Of a DNA stretch of 63,455 bases, positions 32,545 to 42,585 are shown piece by piece. The stretch lies in the NCBI GenBank assembly GCA_964637165.1, contig CAZWVI010000017.1, forward strand, positions 1-63,455. Reading direction: 5' to 3'. Position numbers and translations under genes: made by a program. A model generated the notes under the pieces. That model was not told the origin of the DNA. It saw only the letters and a program-made list of their open reading frames with translations, and did no database searches. The stretch's first letter is position 1; each line of letters begins with the position of its first letter. The stretch comes from CAZWVI01 sp964637165. Lineage in GTDB: Bacteria > Planctomycetota > UBA1135.

Positions 32545-35076
32545 ATGTTTGACCGATTCACAGAACGCGCCCGCAAAGTAATGGGATTCGCCCGCCGCGA
32601 AGCCCAAACTTTCCATCATGAGTACATTGGTACTGAGCATATTTTGCTTGGACTGATCCAGGAAGGCCAAGGAGTAGCCGCTAACGTCCTTAAGTCGATG
32701 AATGTCGACCTTGACAAGATTCGCCACGAGGTGAATATAATTGTTAAGAAGGGGCCAGCCCATGAGCCGTCGGTGCAAATACCTTTCACCCCACGCGCCA
32801 AAAAGGTCGTCGAGTTAGCGCTCGAAGAAGCCAACGAACTTGGGCACAACTACATTGGCACCGAACACGTGTTGTTGGCACTTTTACGCGAACAAGAAGG
32901 AATTGCCGCCCACGTTTTATTAAAACTTGGCATCAAGCTTGAAGAAGTTCGTGATGTCACGATTGACTTCCTTGGCGGGCCTCAGCCTGGCGAGGACGAA
33001 GATGAAGGCATAGAAGAGATGGAAGGTGAACCTCAGATTACACCTAAGGGTAAGTCAAAGACTCCCGCTCTTGATTCCTTCGGCCGCGATTTAACTGCGC
33101 GCGCCAAGCGTGGCGAATTAGATCCAGTCATTGGACGCGCCAATGAAATCGAACGCGTGGTACAAGTGCTGTCACGCCGCACTAAAAACAATCCTGTTCT
33201 TTTGGGAGAACCTGGCGTTGGCAAAACTGCCATCGTTGAAGGTTTAGCTCAGCAAATTATTACTGGCAACACCCCGGAAGTTTTGCGCGACCGCCGCATT
33301 GTGGTTCTTGACCTGGCAATGATGGTTGCTGGCACCAAGTACCGCGGCCAATTTGAAGAACGCATTAAAGCGGTAATGACTGAAGTTCGCCGCACCAAAA
33401 ATGTAATTCTTTTCATTGACGAATTACACACTTTGGTTGGCGCCGGTGGCGCTGAAGGTGCCATCGATGCATCAAATGTTTTGAAGCCAGCGCTGTCACG
33501 CGGTGAAATTCAATGCATCGGCGCGACCACTCTTGACGAGTACCGCAAGTTCATTGAAAAAGATGGTGCATTGGAACGTCGCTTCCAATCGGTCATGGTT
33601 GATCCGCCGTCGCGCGACGACACTGTGGCAATTCTAAATGGACTGGCTAGTCGCTACGAAGATCATCACAAGATCACTTACACCAAAGAAGCGCTCGAGT
33701 CCGCCGTGGACCTGTCAATCAAGTACATCAATGGTCGTTTCTTGCCAGACAAGGCAATTGACGTAATCGATGAAGCCGGTGCGCGCATGCGTTTGCAAAC
33801 TATGGTGCCGCCGCCGAACACCGACGAGCTGGACTCAGAAATCATCGATGTCGATAAAGAAAAAGAAGAAGCCGTGCGTTCGCAAGAATTTGAGAAGGCT
33901 TCCAAGTTGCGCGATTCGGTTTACAAATTGCGTGAGCAACGTGATCGAGTGCTAGCCAAATGGCGTCAAAGTGAAGGTGGTGACAGCGATACTCCGGCTG
34001 TTGTCGATCATGAAGTAATCGCCGAAACAATTTCCAAGATGACTGGTGTACCGGTCACTAATCTAGGCAAAGAAGAGTCCGAACGGTTGCTGCAGATGGA
34101 AGCTGAACTTGGCTTGACAGTTATCAACCAAGATAAAGCAGTTACTGCAATTTCCAAAGCTGTGCGCCGTTCACGCTCTGGCCTCAAGGACCCGAACCGC
34201 CCATCTGGCTCCTTCCTTTTCCTCGGCCCAAGTGGTGTAGGAAAAACTTGGCTCTCCAAACAACTTGCCAAGTTCATGTTCGGTGACGAAGAATCATTAC
34301 TGGTCTTTGACATGTCCGACTACATGGAGAAGCACAACGCTTCACGTCTTGTTGGCTCGCCGCCCGGATACGTCGGTTACGACGAAGGTGGCCAGCTAAC
34401 CGAAAAAGTACGACGCCGTCCCTACTCCGTCATTTTGCTTGACGAGGTTGAAAAGGCGCACCCCGATGTCTTCAACATGCTGTTGCAGATAATGGAAGAA
34501 GGTCGTCTTGTCGACTCCCTGGGACGGAATGTCGACTTCCGCAATGCAATCATCATTATGACTTCTAACATTGGCGCTCACTTAATTCGTGAAGGCGGCG
34601 GAGTTGGATTCACAACATCTGATGAACAAACTGCAAAACGCGTTGAATCTGGAATCCTCGAGGAAGTTAATCGCTTCTTCCGTCCTGAATTCCTAAATCG
34701 CTTGGATGAAATTGTTTCCTTCAACCCGCTTACCAAGAGTGATCTTTACCGGATTATTGATTTGGAAATGCACAAGGTTGAACAACGCATTGCCACCAAG
34801 AAGTTGGTCCTGCACCTATCCGATACAGCGCGCGACTTCTTAATTGATAAAGGCCACAATCCTGAATATGGTGCGCGTCCATTACGCCGCACGATTGAAC
34901 GTTTCGTGGAAGATGCACTCGCGGAAGAATTGCTAAAAGGAAATCTACCGCCGGGATCATTGGTTGAAATGACTTGGGAAGAAGGTCAAGAAACATTAGG
35001 TTTCTTGGCGATACCTCCAAAGGCAGAGCCGACCGCCGATAGCGAAACGGAAGAGCCGACTACTTCAGAATCTTAA
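32545..35076 (+). CDS. clpC: ClpC-type AAA+ unfoldase
   Basis: 843 residues in ClpC order: double Clp-N repeat (1-145), AAA1 with Walker A GEPGVGKTA near 222 and Walker B VILFIDELHTLVGAG, a central UVR motif near 440-470 (KEEAVRSQEFEKASKLRDSVY), AAA2 with GPSGVGKT near 561 and VILLDEVEKAHPDVFN, then ARPLRRTIERFVEDALAEELL. It unfolds proteins for ClpP, with adaptors such as McsA encoded upstream. An acidic C-terminal tail follows. The gene ends overlapping the convergent MATE gene by 17 bases. Confidence 0.97.
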   Translation: MFDRFTERARKVMGFARREAQTFHHEYIGTEHILLGLIQEGQGVAANVLKSMNVDLDKIRHEVNIIVKKGPAHEPSVQIPFTPRAKKVVELALEEANELGHNYIGTEHVLLALLREQEGIAAHVLLKLGIKLEEVRDVTIDFLGGPQPGEDEDEGIEEMEGEPQITPKGKSKTPALDSFGRDLTARAKRGELDPVIGRANEIERVVQVLSRRTKNNPVLLGEPGVGKTAIVEGLAQQIITGNTPEVLRDRRIVVLDLAMMVAGTKYRGQFEERIKAVMTEVRRTKNVILFIDELHTLVGAGGAEGAIDASNVLKPALSRGEIQCIGATTLDEYRKFIEKDGALERRFQSVMVDPPSRDDTVAILNGLASRYEDHHKITYTKEALESAVDLSIKYINGRFLPDKAIDVIDEAGARMRLQTMVPPPNTDELDSEIIDVDKEKEEAVRSQEFEKASKLRDSVYKLREQRDRVLAKWRQSEGGDSDTPAVVDHEVIAETISKMTGVPVTNLGKEESERLLQMEAELGLTVINQDKAVTAISKAVRRSRSGLKDPNRPSGSFLFLGPSGVGKTWLSKQLAKFMFGDEESLLVFDMSDYMEKHNASRLVGSPPGYVGYDEGGQLTEKVRRRPYSVILLDEVEKAHPDVFNMLLQIMEEGRLVDSLGRNVDFRNAIIIMTSNIGAHLIREGGGVGFTTSDEQTAKRVESGILEEVNRFFRPEFLNRLDEIVSFNPLTKSDLYRIIDLEMHKVEQRIATKKLVLHLSDTARDFLIDKGHNPEYGARPLRRTIERFVEDALAEELLKGNLPPGSLVEMTWEEGQETLGFLAIPPKAEPTADSETEEPTTSES

Positions 35077-36427
35077 GCTGACGCACGCAAAGCACGGTGC
35101 ATAGTGAAGCACCTGCTACGCCGACTGTCAGACCAATTGCAGCACCGAGTGTTGGCTCCATGCCGCGCTCGGTCGCTACTTTTATACCGATCCACACCAG
35201 CGGGCCGACCAGCCCGAAGGTTCTAACTAGTGCAATGAAAAGTGCCGGCCGTGGTCGCTGAAAGCCGTCAAAGACTGCGCGCAAAATCATTACCGGGATC
35301 ATTGCAAAAACAAAGATTGGGATTAGGCGCATGGCGCTAACCGCGGCGGATTCAGTGGCCGCTTCTGCAGTCAGCCAATGGGCAATTGTTGGGGCAAAAA
35401 ATACCGCGGCTGGCCATACGAAAAAGACAACGTATGCAATAGCAAAACGCATACTGGTAGATATTTCAATTTTTATTCCAGCAATGTCCTTTGCACCGGA
35501 GCGTCTTGCCACCAACGGAAGCATTGCCACACTTGCGGCAATTAAAGGCATCGCCAAAAAGCGGGTGGTGCGGTCAAAGATTGACCACGCGGCCAACTGC
35601 GAAGTCGAATCGGGCATACGCACTAACATCCAGTTAACTAATTGCGATTCAATTGCCAGCAACACATAGCCCAATCCGCTCGGGATCGCGATTGATAAAA
35701 TTCCCCAAATTGGTTTTTCGAGTTTGATATTGGGATTCTCGTCACTGACCTGAGTTGCCAGTCGCGCAACTTCATGTTGACGCGCGCGCATGCCGGCGTA
35801 GGCGAGTCCAGCCAAGCGGCCCAACACTGTGGAAAAGGCAATCCCAAAAATGCCCATCCCTAATACAAAGGTAAAAATTGTATTTAGTAATACGTTTAAA
35901 CTTGAAGATAAGATGCCCGCCCACATTGTGGTCTTGGTGTCTTGGTGAGCTTTAACCAGGGAGTCTGGCAGTATTGACCAAAAGGAAGTGAAGGCCGTTC
36001 CGGCCACGACCACAGTCGCATATATTTGAAATTGAGTGGCAACGGCAGGGTCTAATCCAAGCTTTGGACTTAGCCACCAAATACTTCCAGCCAAACACAA
36101 AAAGAGTCCATTCAACGCCCAAGTTATTTGACGAGCGGCTTTTTTAAGTTGTTCAAGTTGGGCATTTTCGCCGGCGGCGATGGCCTTGGCTAAGCGTGAA
36201 GTAAGGCCGTTCGATGTGCCAACCCAACAAGCAATCATCATAAACTCGAAGGGCAGTGTTAGGCCGATTGCGGCCATCGATGGATCGCCAATTAAATTGC
36301 CAAGTTCGTCAGTTAAGTTGGCCGCAAAAAATGGGTCAACCCATCCGAAGGCTGAACGCAACCAAAAAGAAATGATTAGCGGACCGGTTAGAGCGATGAT
36401 GCCCTTCGACTTAGGATTCGAATTCAA
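35060..36427 (-). CDS. MATE-family efflux transporter
   Basis: 455 residues with about twelve hydrophobic helices in two similar halves. The N-half begins ALTGPLIISFWLRSAFGWVDPFF and has PFEFMMIACWVGTSNGLTSRLAKA, with the MATE-like first-helix pattern; the C-half has AWSIFDRTTRFLAMPLIAASVAMLPLVARRSGA. It would export cationic drugs, metabolites or lipids using an ion gradient; substrate unknown. Separated by three bases from the upstream lipoprotein gene. Confidence 0.87.
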   Translation of the reverse strand: MNSNPKSKGIIALTGPLIISFWLRSAFGWVDPFFAANLTDELGNLIGDPSMAAIGLTLPFEFMMIACWVGTSNGLTSRLAKAIAAGENAQLEQLKKAARQITWALNGLFLCLAGSIWWLSPKLGLDPAVATQFQIYATVVVAGTAFTSFWSILPDSLVKAHQDTKTTMWAGILSSSLNVLLNTIFTFVLGMGIFGIAFSTVLGRLAGLAYAGMRARQHEVARLATQVSDENPNIKLEKPIWGILSIAIPSGLGYVLLAIESQLVNWMLVRMPDSTSQLAAWSIFDRTTRFLAMPLIAASVAMLPLVARRSGAKDIAGIKIEISTSMRFAIAYVVFFVWPAAVFFAPTIAHWLTAEAATESAAVSAMRLIPIFVFAMIPVMILRAVFDGFQRPRPALFIALVRTFGLVGPLVWIGIKVATERGMEPTLGAAIGLTVGVAGASLCTVLCVRQLKILK

Positions 36428-36430
36428 GTC

Positions 36431-37657
36431 TTATCCTTCTAACCACTGATAAAGTTTGGCCGCTTGAGCAGAACGGTATTGAGAGTGGTCTTCACTCGAT
36501 TGAGCGCGCGATAATTTTTGTAATGGGCTTAAGCTTTGTTGTTGTTCACACTTAGCAAGCGTTGCGACTAAGACTTCATCGATGTTCGCTTGCTGGTCTT
36601 GCAACAACTTCATTAATCTTAACGCGGAACGGTTATCAGTTTTAATTTCGACAAATGGAAGTGCCGCAAGTCGTTCTTCATTCCAGAGAATTGACTCAGC
36701 CTTAAGGCCGGCCCCATAAGGGAAAATTTGTTCGCCGGACAATTCGAGAAAACTACTATTTGCTCCCGAGATATTGGCGTTGGTGTTGAGTAAGTCACCA
36801 GGCATTTCTACGCTCATTAAAAATCTGAAACTTCCGTGACCAAAATCGATAAAGAGGGACGGACCAAACAAGCCACTTAATTTGGCAAACTGAATCTCAG
36901 CCCAATCATTTGCCGCTTCTTCGCTGCCAAATTTGCGTAACAAATGAGCCTCGAACAAATCCTCGAAGCGTTCATCAAATTCCAATTGCTCATCGTTCAA
37001 ATTGATTTCCAATTCTAATTCACGCATGGCATTATGAGTAATAACAATTAGTTGCTCTTCGATGTCTTGCGCGGCGACACCATACTTGGTCGCGAGCAGT
37101 TGCCATACTTGCTCAACAGCATCTAATAAAATCGTTTTGATTTCTGATGGTGATCGTGAACTAAGTCGGTGTTGCGCCCATTCATCGGCCCCGAAAAATT
37201 CGGGCACGGCGGTTGCCAGAACCTCCATCGAAACTTCCACAATTTCTAGTTGCGCCTGCTGGATATCATCTTGATTTATTATTTCTTTAACATCTTCCTG
37301 CCAAGTGAAGTGTTTTAATAAAAAGCAATCTATTATTTCTAAATGATGTTCAATAATTGGTGCAGTCCGTACTCGCTCCAATTCAAAACTCAATGGTGAG
37401 GGCGATGAATTGATATCGTTAAACACACCAATTGCCTGTATGAATCCTAACCGTTGTTGATTGCGAATATACACATGCGGAATCGTGCACATAGATTTAG
37501 GATGTTCAGCGAAACTGTTTCCGTCCTTGGAAGTGACCAGCAATTCCCGTGCCCCGCCACCATCGGCGGAAATTTTTGTGTGCAACTCAAACTGGGTCTC
37601 CAGACATGAGTTAAATGCGAACGCCAAAACTATTAGGCAGAGCTTAATGCGCATCAT
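36431..37657 (-). CDS. Hypothetical lipoprotein
   Basis: 408 residues with an N-terminal signal and lipobox-like FNSC. The rest is acidic and helical with one beta-rich middle (HTKISADGGGARELLVTS near the start, SLFIDFGHGSFRFLMSVEMPGDLL). No family recognised. An ATG one codon later is an equally good start. Same strand as, and just upstream of, the MATE gene. Confidence 0.65.
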   Translation of the reverse strand: MMRIKLCLIVLAFAFNSCLETQFELHTKISADGGGARELLVTSKDGNSFAEHPKSMCTIPHVYIRNQQRLGFIQAIGVFNDINSSPSPLSFELERVRTAPIIEHHLEIIDCFLLKHFTWQEDVKEIINQDDIQQAQLEIVEVSMEVLATAVPEFFGADEWAQHRLSSRSPSEIKTILLDAVEQVWQLLATKYGVAAQDIEEQLIVITHNAMRELELEINLNDEQLEFDERFEDLFEAHLLRKFGSEEAANDWAEIQFAKLSGLFGPSLFIDFGHGSFRFLMSVEMPGDLLNTNANISGANSSFLELSGEQIFPYGAGLKAESILWNEERLAALPFVEIKTDNRSALRLMKLLQDQQANIDEVLVATLAKCEQQQSLSPLQKLSRAQSSEDHSQYRSAQAAKLYQWLEG

Positions 37658-37707
37658 CAGAGGATACTGGATTGACCTTTAGATTCGCTAACCTATGTAA
37701 TGTAATC

Positions 37708-38298
37708 ATGAACTACACCACAGCCACCCTAGTTTCGATGTGTTTACTGGCCGCTTGCATGCAGGCCCCCGACCCCAGCATGGCCGGAACGCCCCAGCAT
37801 TCTGCGGCGATGCCCCACGCTCAGGGTGGGCCTCCGCCGAGTTCTGGTGGGCCTAGCGGCGAGTCAAAATCTTCAGGTGGGCGGGAATTGGCCATGGCCG
37901 TGCCCAGCAACTGGAGTGAAGCAGACGGTGGCAATGCGTTTACAGTGGCGCGCTGGACGATTGAGGGCGGTGGACAATGCACTGTTACCGCCGTTGGCGG
38001 AGATATTGCCGCAAATTTCCAACGCTGGGAGCAGCAGTTCATAATTGAGGAAGCTTTGGCAACTGAAGATGTTGCCGATTCGCACTACGCCGCGACGATG
38101 GCAACCCTGAGCGGTACTTTGACATCCACCCAGCAAATTGGCGGTGGAGCACCACTCGAAGGCTGGATGCTGATTGGCTTCGCTATTCCCGAAACTCCTG
38201 CTGGCCCGCTTTATGTAAAAGTTCTTGGGCCAAAAGAAATGTTGAGGGCACAACTTGAAGAAATCAAAAGTGCGGTCGCTAAGTTAGAGATTCTGTAA
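37708..38298 (+). CDS. Hypothetical lipoprotein with Gly/Pro/Ser-rich linker
   Basis: About 196 residues from the ATG at 37708, which gives a proper signal with lipobox LLAAC. A flexible Gly/Pro/Ser stretch (about residues 35-65) is followed by a compact domain beginning LAMAVPSNWSE. This is like the lipid-anchored single-domain proteins common in planctomycetes that end in an amphipathic helix. Function unknown. An earlier ATG at 37672 adds 12 residues that spoil the signal. Confidence 0.7.
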   Translation: MNYTTATLVSMCLLAACMQAPDPSMAGTPQHSAAMPHAQGGPPPSSGGPSGESKSSGGRELAMAVPSNWSEADGGNAFTVARWTIEGGGQCTVTAVGGDIAANFQRWEQQFIIEEALATEDVADSHYAATMATLSGTLTSTQQIGGGAPLEGWMLIGFAIPETPAGPLYVKVLGPKEMLRAQLEEIKSAVAKLEIL

Positions 38299-38339
38299 TT
38301 TCTTGCGTAATACTGGTGATGGATAATCGTCAGTAGAGG

Positions 38340-39371
38340 GTGAAGAAATCAAAGCTCGCGGCCTTAGTCGCCCTTAACGCAGTGCCTGGTCTCGGGCCAG
38401 TTCGTTTGCCCGAATTGGTTGCGCGGGCTGGTGACCCACGCAATTTAATGCAAGGTGGAAGTCTATTCAAAGGATATGCTGACGGCTGGGACCTTGCTCA
38501 AGAGCAATTTAAATTACTAAACAATTTGGGTGGCAAGGTGCTTGCTCCAGACATGACGGAATGGCCACCGAGCTTAAATAACTTAGCTCAGCCCCCGCCA
38601 ATTTTGTTTGTCCAAGGGGATTTTCGATTACTTGATGATGGGGTAAAGCGAGTGTGCATTATTGGGGCGCGGGCGTGCACTCCATATGGTCGCGCCCAAG
38701 CAGCGCGATTTGCCTCTGGCATTGCTAGTGCTGGTGGGATTGTGGTCAGTGGTGGCGCGCGCGGAATCGATCAATCCGCCATGCGGGCGGCCTTAGATGC
38801 CGGCGGAAAAGTCATAGCGGTAGTTGGTTCTGGTTTGGACTGCCCCTACCCACCAGAAGCGGCAAGCCTTTATCACAATATCGTGTCCCAAGGCGGCGCG
38901 GTCATCAGTGAATTTGCTTGTGGCACGGCACCAAGACGCGGTAATTTCCCCCGCCGTAATCGTTTAATGGCAGCACTTTCGCCGGTTATTTTGGTTGTGC
39001 AGGCAGCCCTCAAATCTGGAACATTCACCACTCTTAAATATGTAGAGGAATTGGGCAATACGGTTTGCGCCATACCCGGCCCAGTAGATTGTGCTGTTAG
39101 CCAGGGGCCAAACTATCTAATTGCCGATGGGGCAAAATTAGTGCAAAACCCCAACGAAGTGATAGAAGAGTTTTCCACCTGGACCATGCCCGAAGATGAC
39201 CCAAATGCACATCCGGTTTTGCTTTGCTTGGCAAATGGAGATAAAAAAGTAGAGCAAATTTCTGCTGAGACGGGTGAGGCGATTGAAGCTGTGCTTTTCG
39301 AATTGGCTGACTTGGAAATACAAGGGCGATTAATCCGAATGCCCGGGGGGATATATCATCGTTGTTTGTAA
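38340..39371 (+). CDS. dprA: DNA-processing protein DprA
   Basis: 343 residues, GTG start. The extended Rossmann domain has LFVQGDFRLL, IIGARACTPYG, VSGGARGIDQSAMRAAL, VVGSGLDCPYPPE, RRGNFPRRNRLMAALS and GTFTTLKYVEELGN. The final residues form a small winged-helix-like domain (EQISAETGEAIEAVLFELADLEIQG). DprA loads RecA on incoming single strands in natural transformation. Confidence 0.94.
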   Translation: MKKSKLAALVALNAVPGLGPVRLPELVARAGDPRNLMQGGSLFKGYADGWDLAQEQFKLLNNLGGKVLAPDMTEWPPSLNNLAQPPPILFVQGDFRLLDDGVKRVCIIGARACTPYGRAQAARFASGIASAGGIVVSGGARGIDQSAMRAALDAGGKVIAVVGSGLDCPYPPEAASLYHNIVSQGGAVISEFACGTAPRRGNFPRRNRLMAALSPVILVVQAALKSGTFTTLKYVEELGNTVCAIPGPVDCAVSQGPNYLIADGAKLVQNPNEVIEEFSTWTMPEDDPNAHPVLLCLANGDKKVEQISAETGEAIEAVLFELADLEIQGRLIRMPGGIYHRCL

Positions 39372-39390
39372 GCTTACAAAGCTCCTAAAA

Positions 39391-41100
39391 ATGAAACGCC
39401 AACTACTTCTTCGCTGTTTGGGATTGCTCCTAACTTGTGTGGCCTGCGCCCCGAGCGAGGAGGATTCGCAAAACACTAGTGCAAGCTCCATGCTTGCAGG
39501 TGCACAGCTTAATTTCATGATTGGAGAGGGCGAAGAAGTACGTTCGCATTTTTTAAGCAAGTGGTTTGGAGTGAGTAGCGATCATTTTTCTGATGAAACA
39601 CCACCGCAATTAATCAGTGATCTACGCGATGCACTTGAGGTGCAAACACCTAGCCACTTTTCGATTGAACTACCCTCCTCTGTTAAGCAACTTAACTTAA
39701 CAACCGCGGTCAGGAGGATTCCAAATCCAAGCGACCAACAGCACAATTTGGGTGCGGTTCATTGTGAAATTTTTCTACGCAATGGGGATTCACTGAAATC
39801 TTTGGCTTCGACTAATCTTGACCTGCCAAGAATGAGTGAAACCCCGTGGACTAAACTTGATTGCAATTTCACGGTCGGGGGCACTGATGACTCAGCTGCA
39901 CTAAGCTTAGAGTTTGTAAGTCGTTGGAATGGAACAGGTCTTGCCGCGCAGGAAGGGCCGGCAATTGCTTGGGAAACTCCACGCATGACTAGTGTCCAAA
40001 AAAACAAAGCGGCTGATGTTTTATTAATTAGCATCGATACTTTCCGCAGTGATGCACTTGAACACGCCCCGTTACTTGCAGACACTCTCTCCGAGTTTGC
40101 GCTATGGCCGCAGGCGGTGGCCTCCTCAAGTTGGACCTTGCCAGCCTATGCTTCGCTATTCACAGGAAAACCTCCACAAGTCCACGGTGCTGGACGTGGG
40201 GCTTTTATCGGAGAAATCGGACAAGCTAGTGACCGCCTATTTCATGGGCTTGACCCCCAGTTCGAGACCTTAGCTGAAAAGTTCGCGGCGGCCGGATATG
40301 TCACTGGGTTAATCCATCAAAATCCCTTTCTTGAGCCGTGGAGTGGGCTCGATCGCGGTTTTTCCAGTTATCAAAGGTGCAGTGATGACTCGGCCACTGC
40401 AATTACACTTGCCGACGAATGGTGGAGTCGCCATCAACATCAACCGCGGTTTTTGGTTTTACATTTAATCGGACCACATTTACCTTACGCTGAAGCCACC
40501 AGTTTAGACGACTTAGCGTGGCAGGACTTCTTCAACATTGAACACACTCCGGCCCAGCGGCGAGAATTTTTCAAGTTAAATGCCGCGCAAATTAGTGGGG
40601 TACGCGAAGCCTACTACAACAAGGTCCAAGCTTTAGATCAACAACTTGGCCCGTGGTTATCAGACTTTGTAAAAAAAGGGCGCGCCGATGTGATTGCTTT
40701 TCATGCCGACCATGGTGAGGAACTTTGGGATGATAATTCTTTTGAACATGGGCACAGTTTCGATGATTCGGTGGTGCGAGTTCCAGTAGGGATTTGGACT
40801 CGGGAGATTGAACGATCAATTAACAATGCACCGGTTAGTGCCCATTGGCTGGGTGCAAGTTTGTTGCATGCGGCAAGAATTCCGCAGCTTGGTAATTGGC
40901 AAATAAGTTTGCAGTCCCCTGCCGATGAGTCCATATCAGTTGGTAGTTTATACCGAACTAAAATTGGCGGGCGGGCGTTTGATGTCGTAGCGAATACGAG
41001 TCGCGACTTGCCGCTCACTGAGGCGGTTAGCGGACAAGGTCCTGCTGCGGCCCCGGGCCGCGATTTAGAAAAAGCGCTTAGCGAGCTTGGATATTATTAA
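39391..41100 (+). CDS. Sulfatase-fold (alkaline phosphatase superfamily) lipoprotein without formylglycine motif
   Basis: 569 residues. A signal with lipobox CVAC, an unassigned N-terminal domain of about 190 residues, then the sulfatase fold: ADVLLISIDTFRSDAL (metal Asp), SSSWTLPAYASLFTG at the nucleophile position, HLIGPHLPYAE and IAFHADHGEELWDD with the second metal site. A true type I sulfatase has CxPxR or SxPxR; here the segment is SWTLPA, so it is likely a phosphoesterase or transferase of the same fold, with Thr as nucleophile. Exported and membrane anchored. Confidence 0.8.
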   Translation: MKRQLLLRCLGLLLTCVACAPSEEDSQNTSASSMLAGAQLNFMIGEGEEVRSHFLSKWFGVSSDHFSDETPPQLISDLRDALEVQTPSHFSIELPSSVKQLNLTTAVRRIPNPSDQQHNLGAVHCEIFLRNGDSLKSLASTNLDLPRMSETPWTKLDCNFTVGGTDDSAALSLEFVSRWNGTGLAAQEGPAIAWETPRMTSVQKNKAADVLLISIDTFRSDALEHAPLLADTLSEFALWPQAVASSSWTLPAYASLFTGKPPQVHGAGRGAFIGEIGQASDRLFHGLDPQFETLAEKFAAAGYVTGLIHQNPFLEPWSGLDRGFSSYQRCSDDSATAITLADEWWSRHQHQPRFLVLHLIGPHLPYAEATSLDDLAWQDFFNIEHTPAQRREFFKLNAAQISGVREAYYNKVQALDQQLGPWLSDFVKKGRADVIAFHADHGEELWDDNSFEHGHSFDDSVVRVPVGIWTREIERSINNAPVSAHWLGASLLHAARIPQLGNWQISLQSPADESISVGSLYRTKIGGRAFDVVANTSRDLPLTEAVSGQGPAAAPGRDLEKALSELGYY

Positions 41101-41117
41101 GTTGGCACTGGTTTGCC

Positions 41118-41309
41118 TTAACTTAACCACCAACTTAACGCCCATGAAATTGTCGCCACTGTTACTACAGCGCCGGTAAATTTAAGGCCGCGGCGAACTA
41201 TCCCAGTTAAGACTTCTTGCTTGGTGTCGTGGCGATATCCCGACACAACAATCGCTAAGGACAAGCTAAAAATAATTAGCAGAATCGAATTCCCAAGAAT
41301 TAAATTCAT
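41118..41309 (-). CDS. Small two-helix membrane protein
   Basis: 63 residues from the ATG at 41309, which overlaps the upstream stop (ATGA). It has two hydrophobic helices (ILLIIFSLSLAIVVSGY and FTGAVVTVATISWALSW) separated by a basic loop. No family recognised; translational coupling to the DUF6677-like gene argues that it is real. Confidence 0.6.
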   Translation of the reverse strand: MNLILGNSILLIIFSLSLAIVVSGYRHDTKQEVLTGIVRRGLKFTGAVVTVATISWALSWWLS

Positions 41310-42118
41310 TTGCGGGCCTCTTCTAACCAATCAGTTTGACTGCGATGAAATACGTCCAATGCCAAAATCGCTTGAAACATTCCGGCGGTGGTGGTGAACA
41401 AAAGCCCAGCATCTTGAAATGGCATCACTTCTTGAAAACGGCGGGGCGCAACTGCCAAGCTGCTAAGCCAAACGAGTGGACCGCCGGCCATTTGACCACC
41501 CCAGTAGTAAGGGTGCCGGATTCGCTCGAGGTCGCAGAAATCTCCGAGCAGCATTCCAATAAAAAACAATGAAATTACGGTGCCACCCATTAATAAGGCT
41601 TTGAAGCGGCGGCCGATAAGCCAATGCCCCAGACCTGGGAAAATCAAAGCGGCGAGAGCGGCATTACCGGGAGTAATTCGTGAACTGTTTAGAGGCTCGT
41701 CGCGCTCAAGTTGAGCTGAGGCGGCGTGGGCTGCAGCAAAGCATGAAAAAACTCCTGATGCGGCTGAGAGCAAATATCCAAGATGGCGCCAAGGAAGTTG
41801 GCTGGGGTTGATTCCCCCACTCTCCACTGAGTGGTACATACGGGCCGCCATTTGCAGGCCGCCAATGTTGCCAATTTCGGGCAGGCTAACGAATATCCAC
41901 TGTCCACCCCCAAAGCCTAACCACCGACCAAAATCGAGTTGGGTATTTCCGGCGAGGGCAAATCCGCCAAAGAGCAATCCTTGGCAGAATACAAACCAGA
42001 ACAGTGCCCAGCCGCGGCGTTCGCAGAGTATGTGGCCAAGTCCTGGAATAATCAGAGACGCCGCGACCACCTTGCTGGTCCGGGCGCGAGTGTCTTCAAG
42101 AGGTGCAAGGCTGGTCAT
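41306..42118 (-). CDS. DUF6677-like polytopic membrane protein
   Basis: About 270 residues from the ATG at 42118. It has about six hydrophobic segments in two similar halves. Each starts with an IPGLGHIL or FPGLGHWLIGRR motif, with basic residues after it. This duplicated PGLGH pattern is typical of the planctomycete family labelled DUF6677. Function unknown. Starts 26 bases from the divergent thioesterase gene. Confidence 0.7.
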   Translation of the reverse strand: MTSLAPLEDTRARTSKVVAASLIIPGLGHILCERRGWALFWFVFCQGLLFGGFALAGNTQLDFGRWLGFGGGQWIFVSLPEIGNIGGLQMAARMYHSVESGGINPSQLPWRHLGYLLSAASGVFSCFAAAHAASAQLERDEPLNSSRITPGNAALAALIFPGLGHWLIGRRFKALLMGGTVISLFFIGMLLGDFCDLERIRHPYYWGGQMAGGPLVWLSSLAVAPRRFQEVMPFQDAGLLFTTTAGMFQAILALDVFHRSQTDWLEEARK

Positions 42119-42144
42119 GTGGGTGGCTATTCTAGACTGTCTAA

Positions 42145-42585
42145 GTGTCAACGCACCGAACCACTTACCGCATTCTCTACCGGGACACCGATTCGATGGG
42201 TGTTCTCTATTACGCTCGCTATTTTGAACTTCTGGAACTGGGGCGAACCGAGTGGCAGCGTGACGAGGGCCTACGCTACGCCGACATGGAAACCGAAGCC
42301 GGCCTAATGCTCCCCGTGGTAAAAGCAAATTGCCAATATCGCACCCCACTGAAGTTCGACGACTTGGCGATTATCGAAACCACGGTCAGCGCATGGTCCG
42401 CAACAACGATCAGTTTCGCGAGCAAGGTCCTCCTGGGCAATGACGACGGTACCGAAAGACTATGCGCAGAGGGAGAGGTAAGCCTGGGGTGCATAAGAAA
42501 AGACAACTGGCGACCACATAAGCTTCCAAACAACTACAGAGACTTGTTAGAGGAGAAGTTTGAGAGCAAACAAGGACGCCACTAG
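42145..42585 (+). CDS. YbgC-type acyl-CoA thioesterase (hotdog fold)
   Basis: 146 residues with YRDTDSMGVLYYARYFELLELGRTEW, the 4-hydroxybenzoyl-CoA thioesterase/YbgC signature with the catalytic Asp. A GTG start is used. It hydrolyses short or medium acyl-CoAs. In proteobacteria ybgC belongs to tol-pal, which is absent here. The stop codon touches the palindromic element that follows. Confidence 0.88.
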   Translation: MSTHRTTYRILYRDTDSMGVLYYARYFELLELGRTEWQRDEGLRYADMETEAGLMLPVVKANCQYRTPLKFDDLAIIETTVSAWSATTISFASKVLLGNDDGTERLCAEGEVSLGCIRKDNWRPHKLPNNYRDLLEEKFESKQGRH

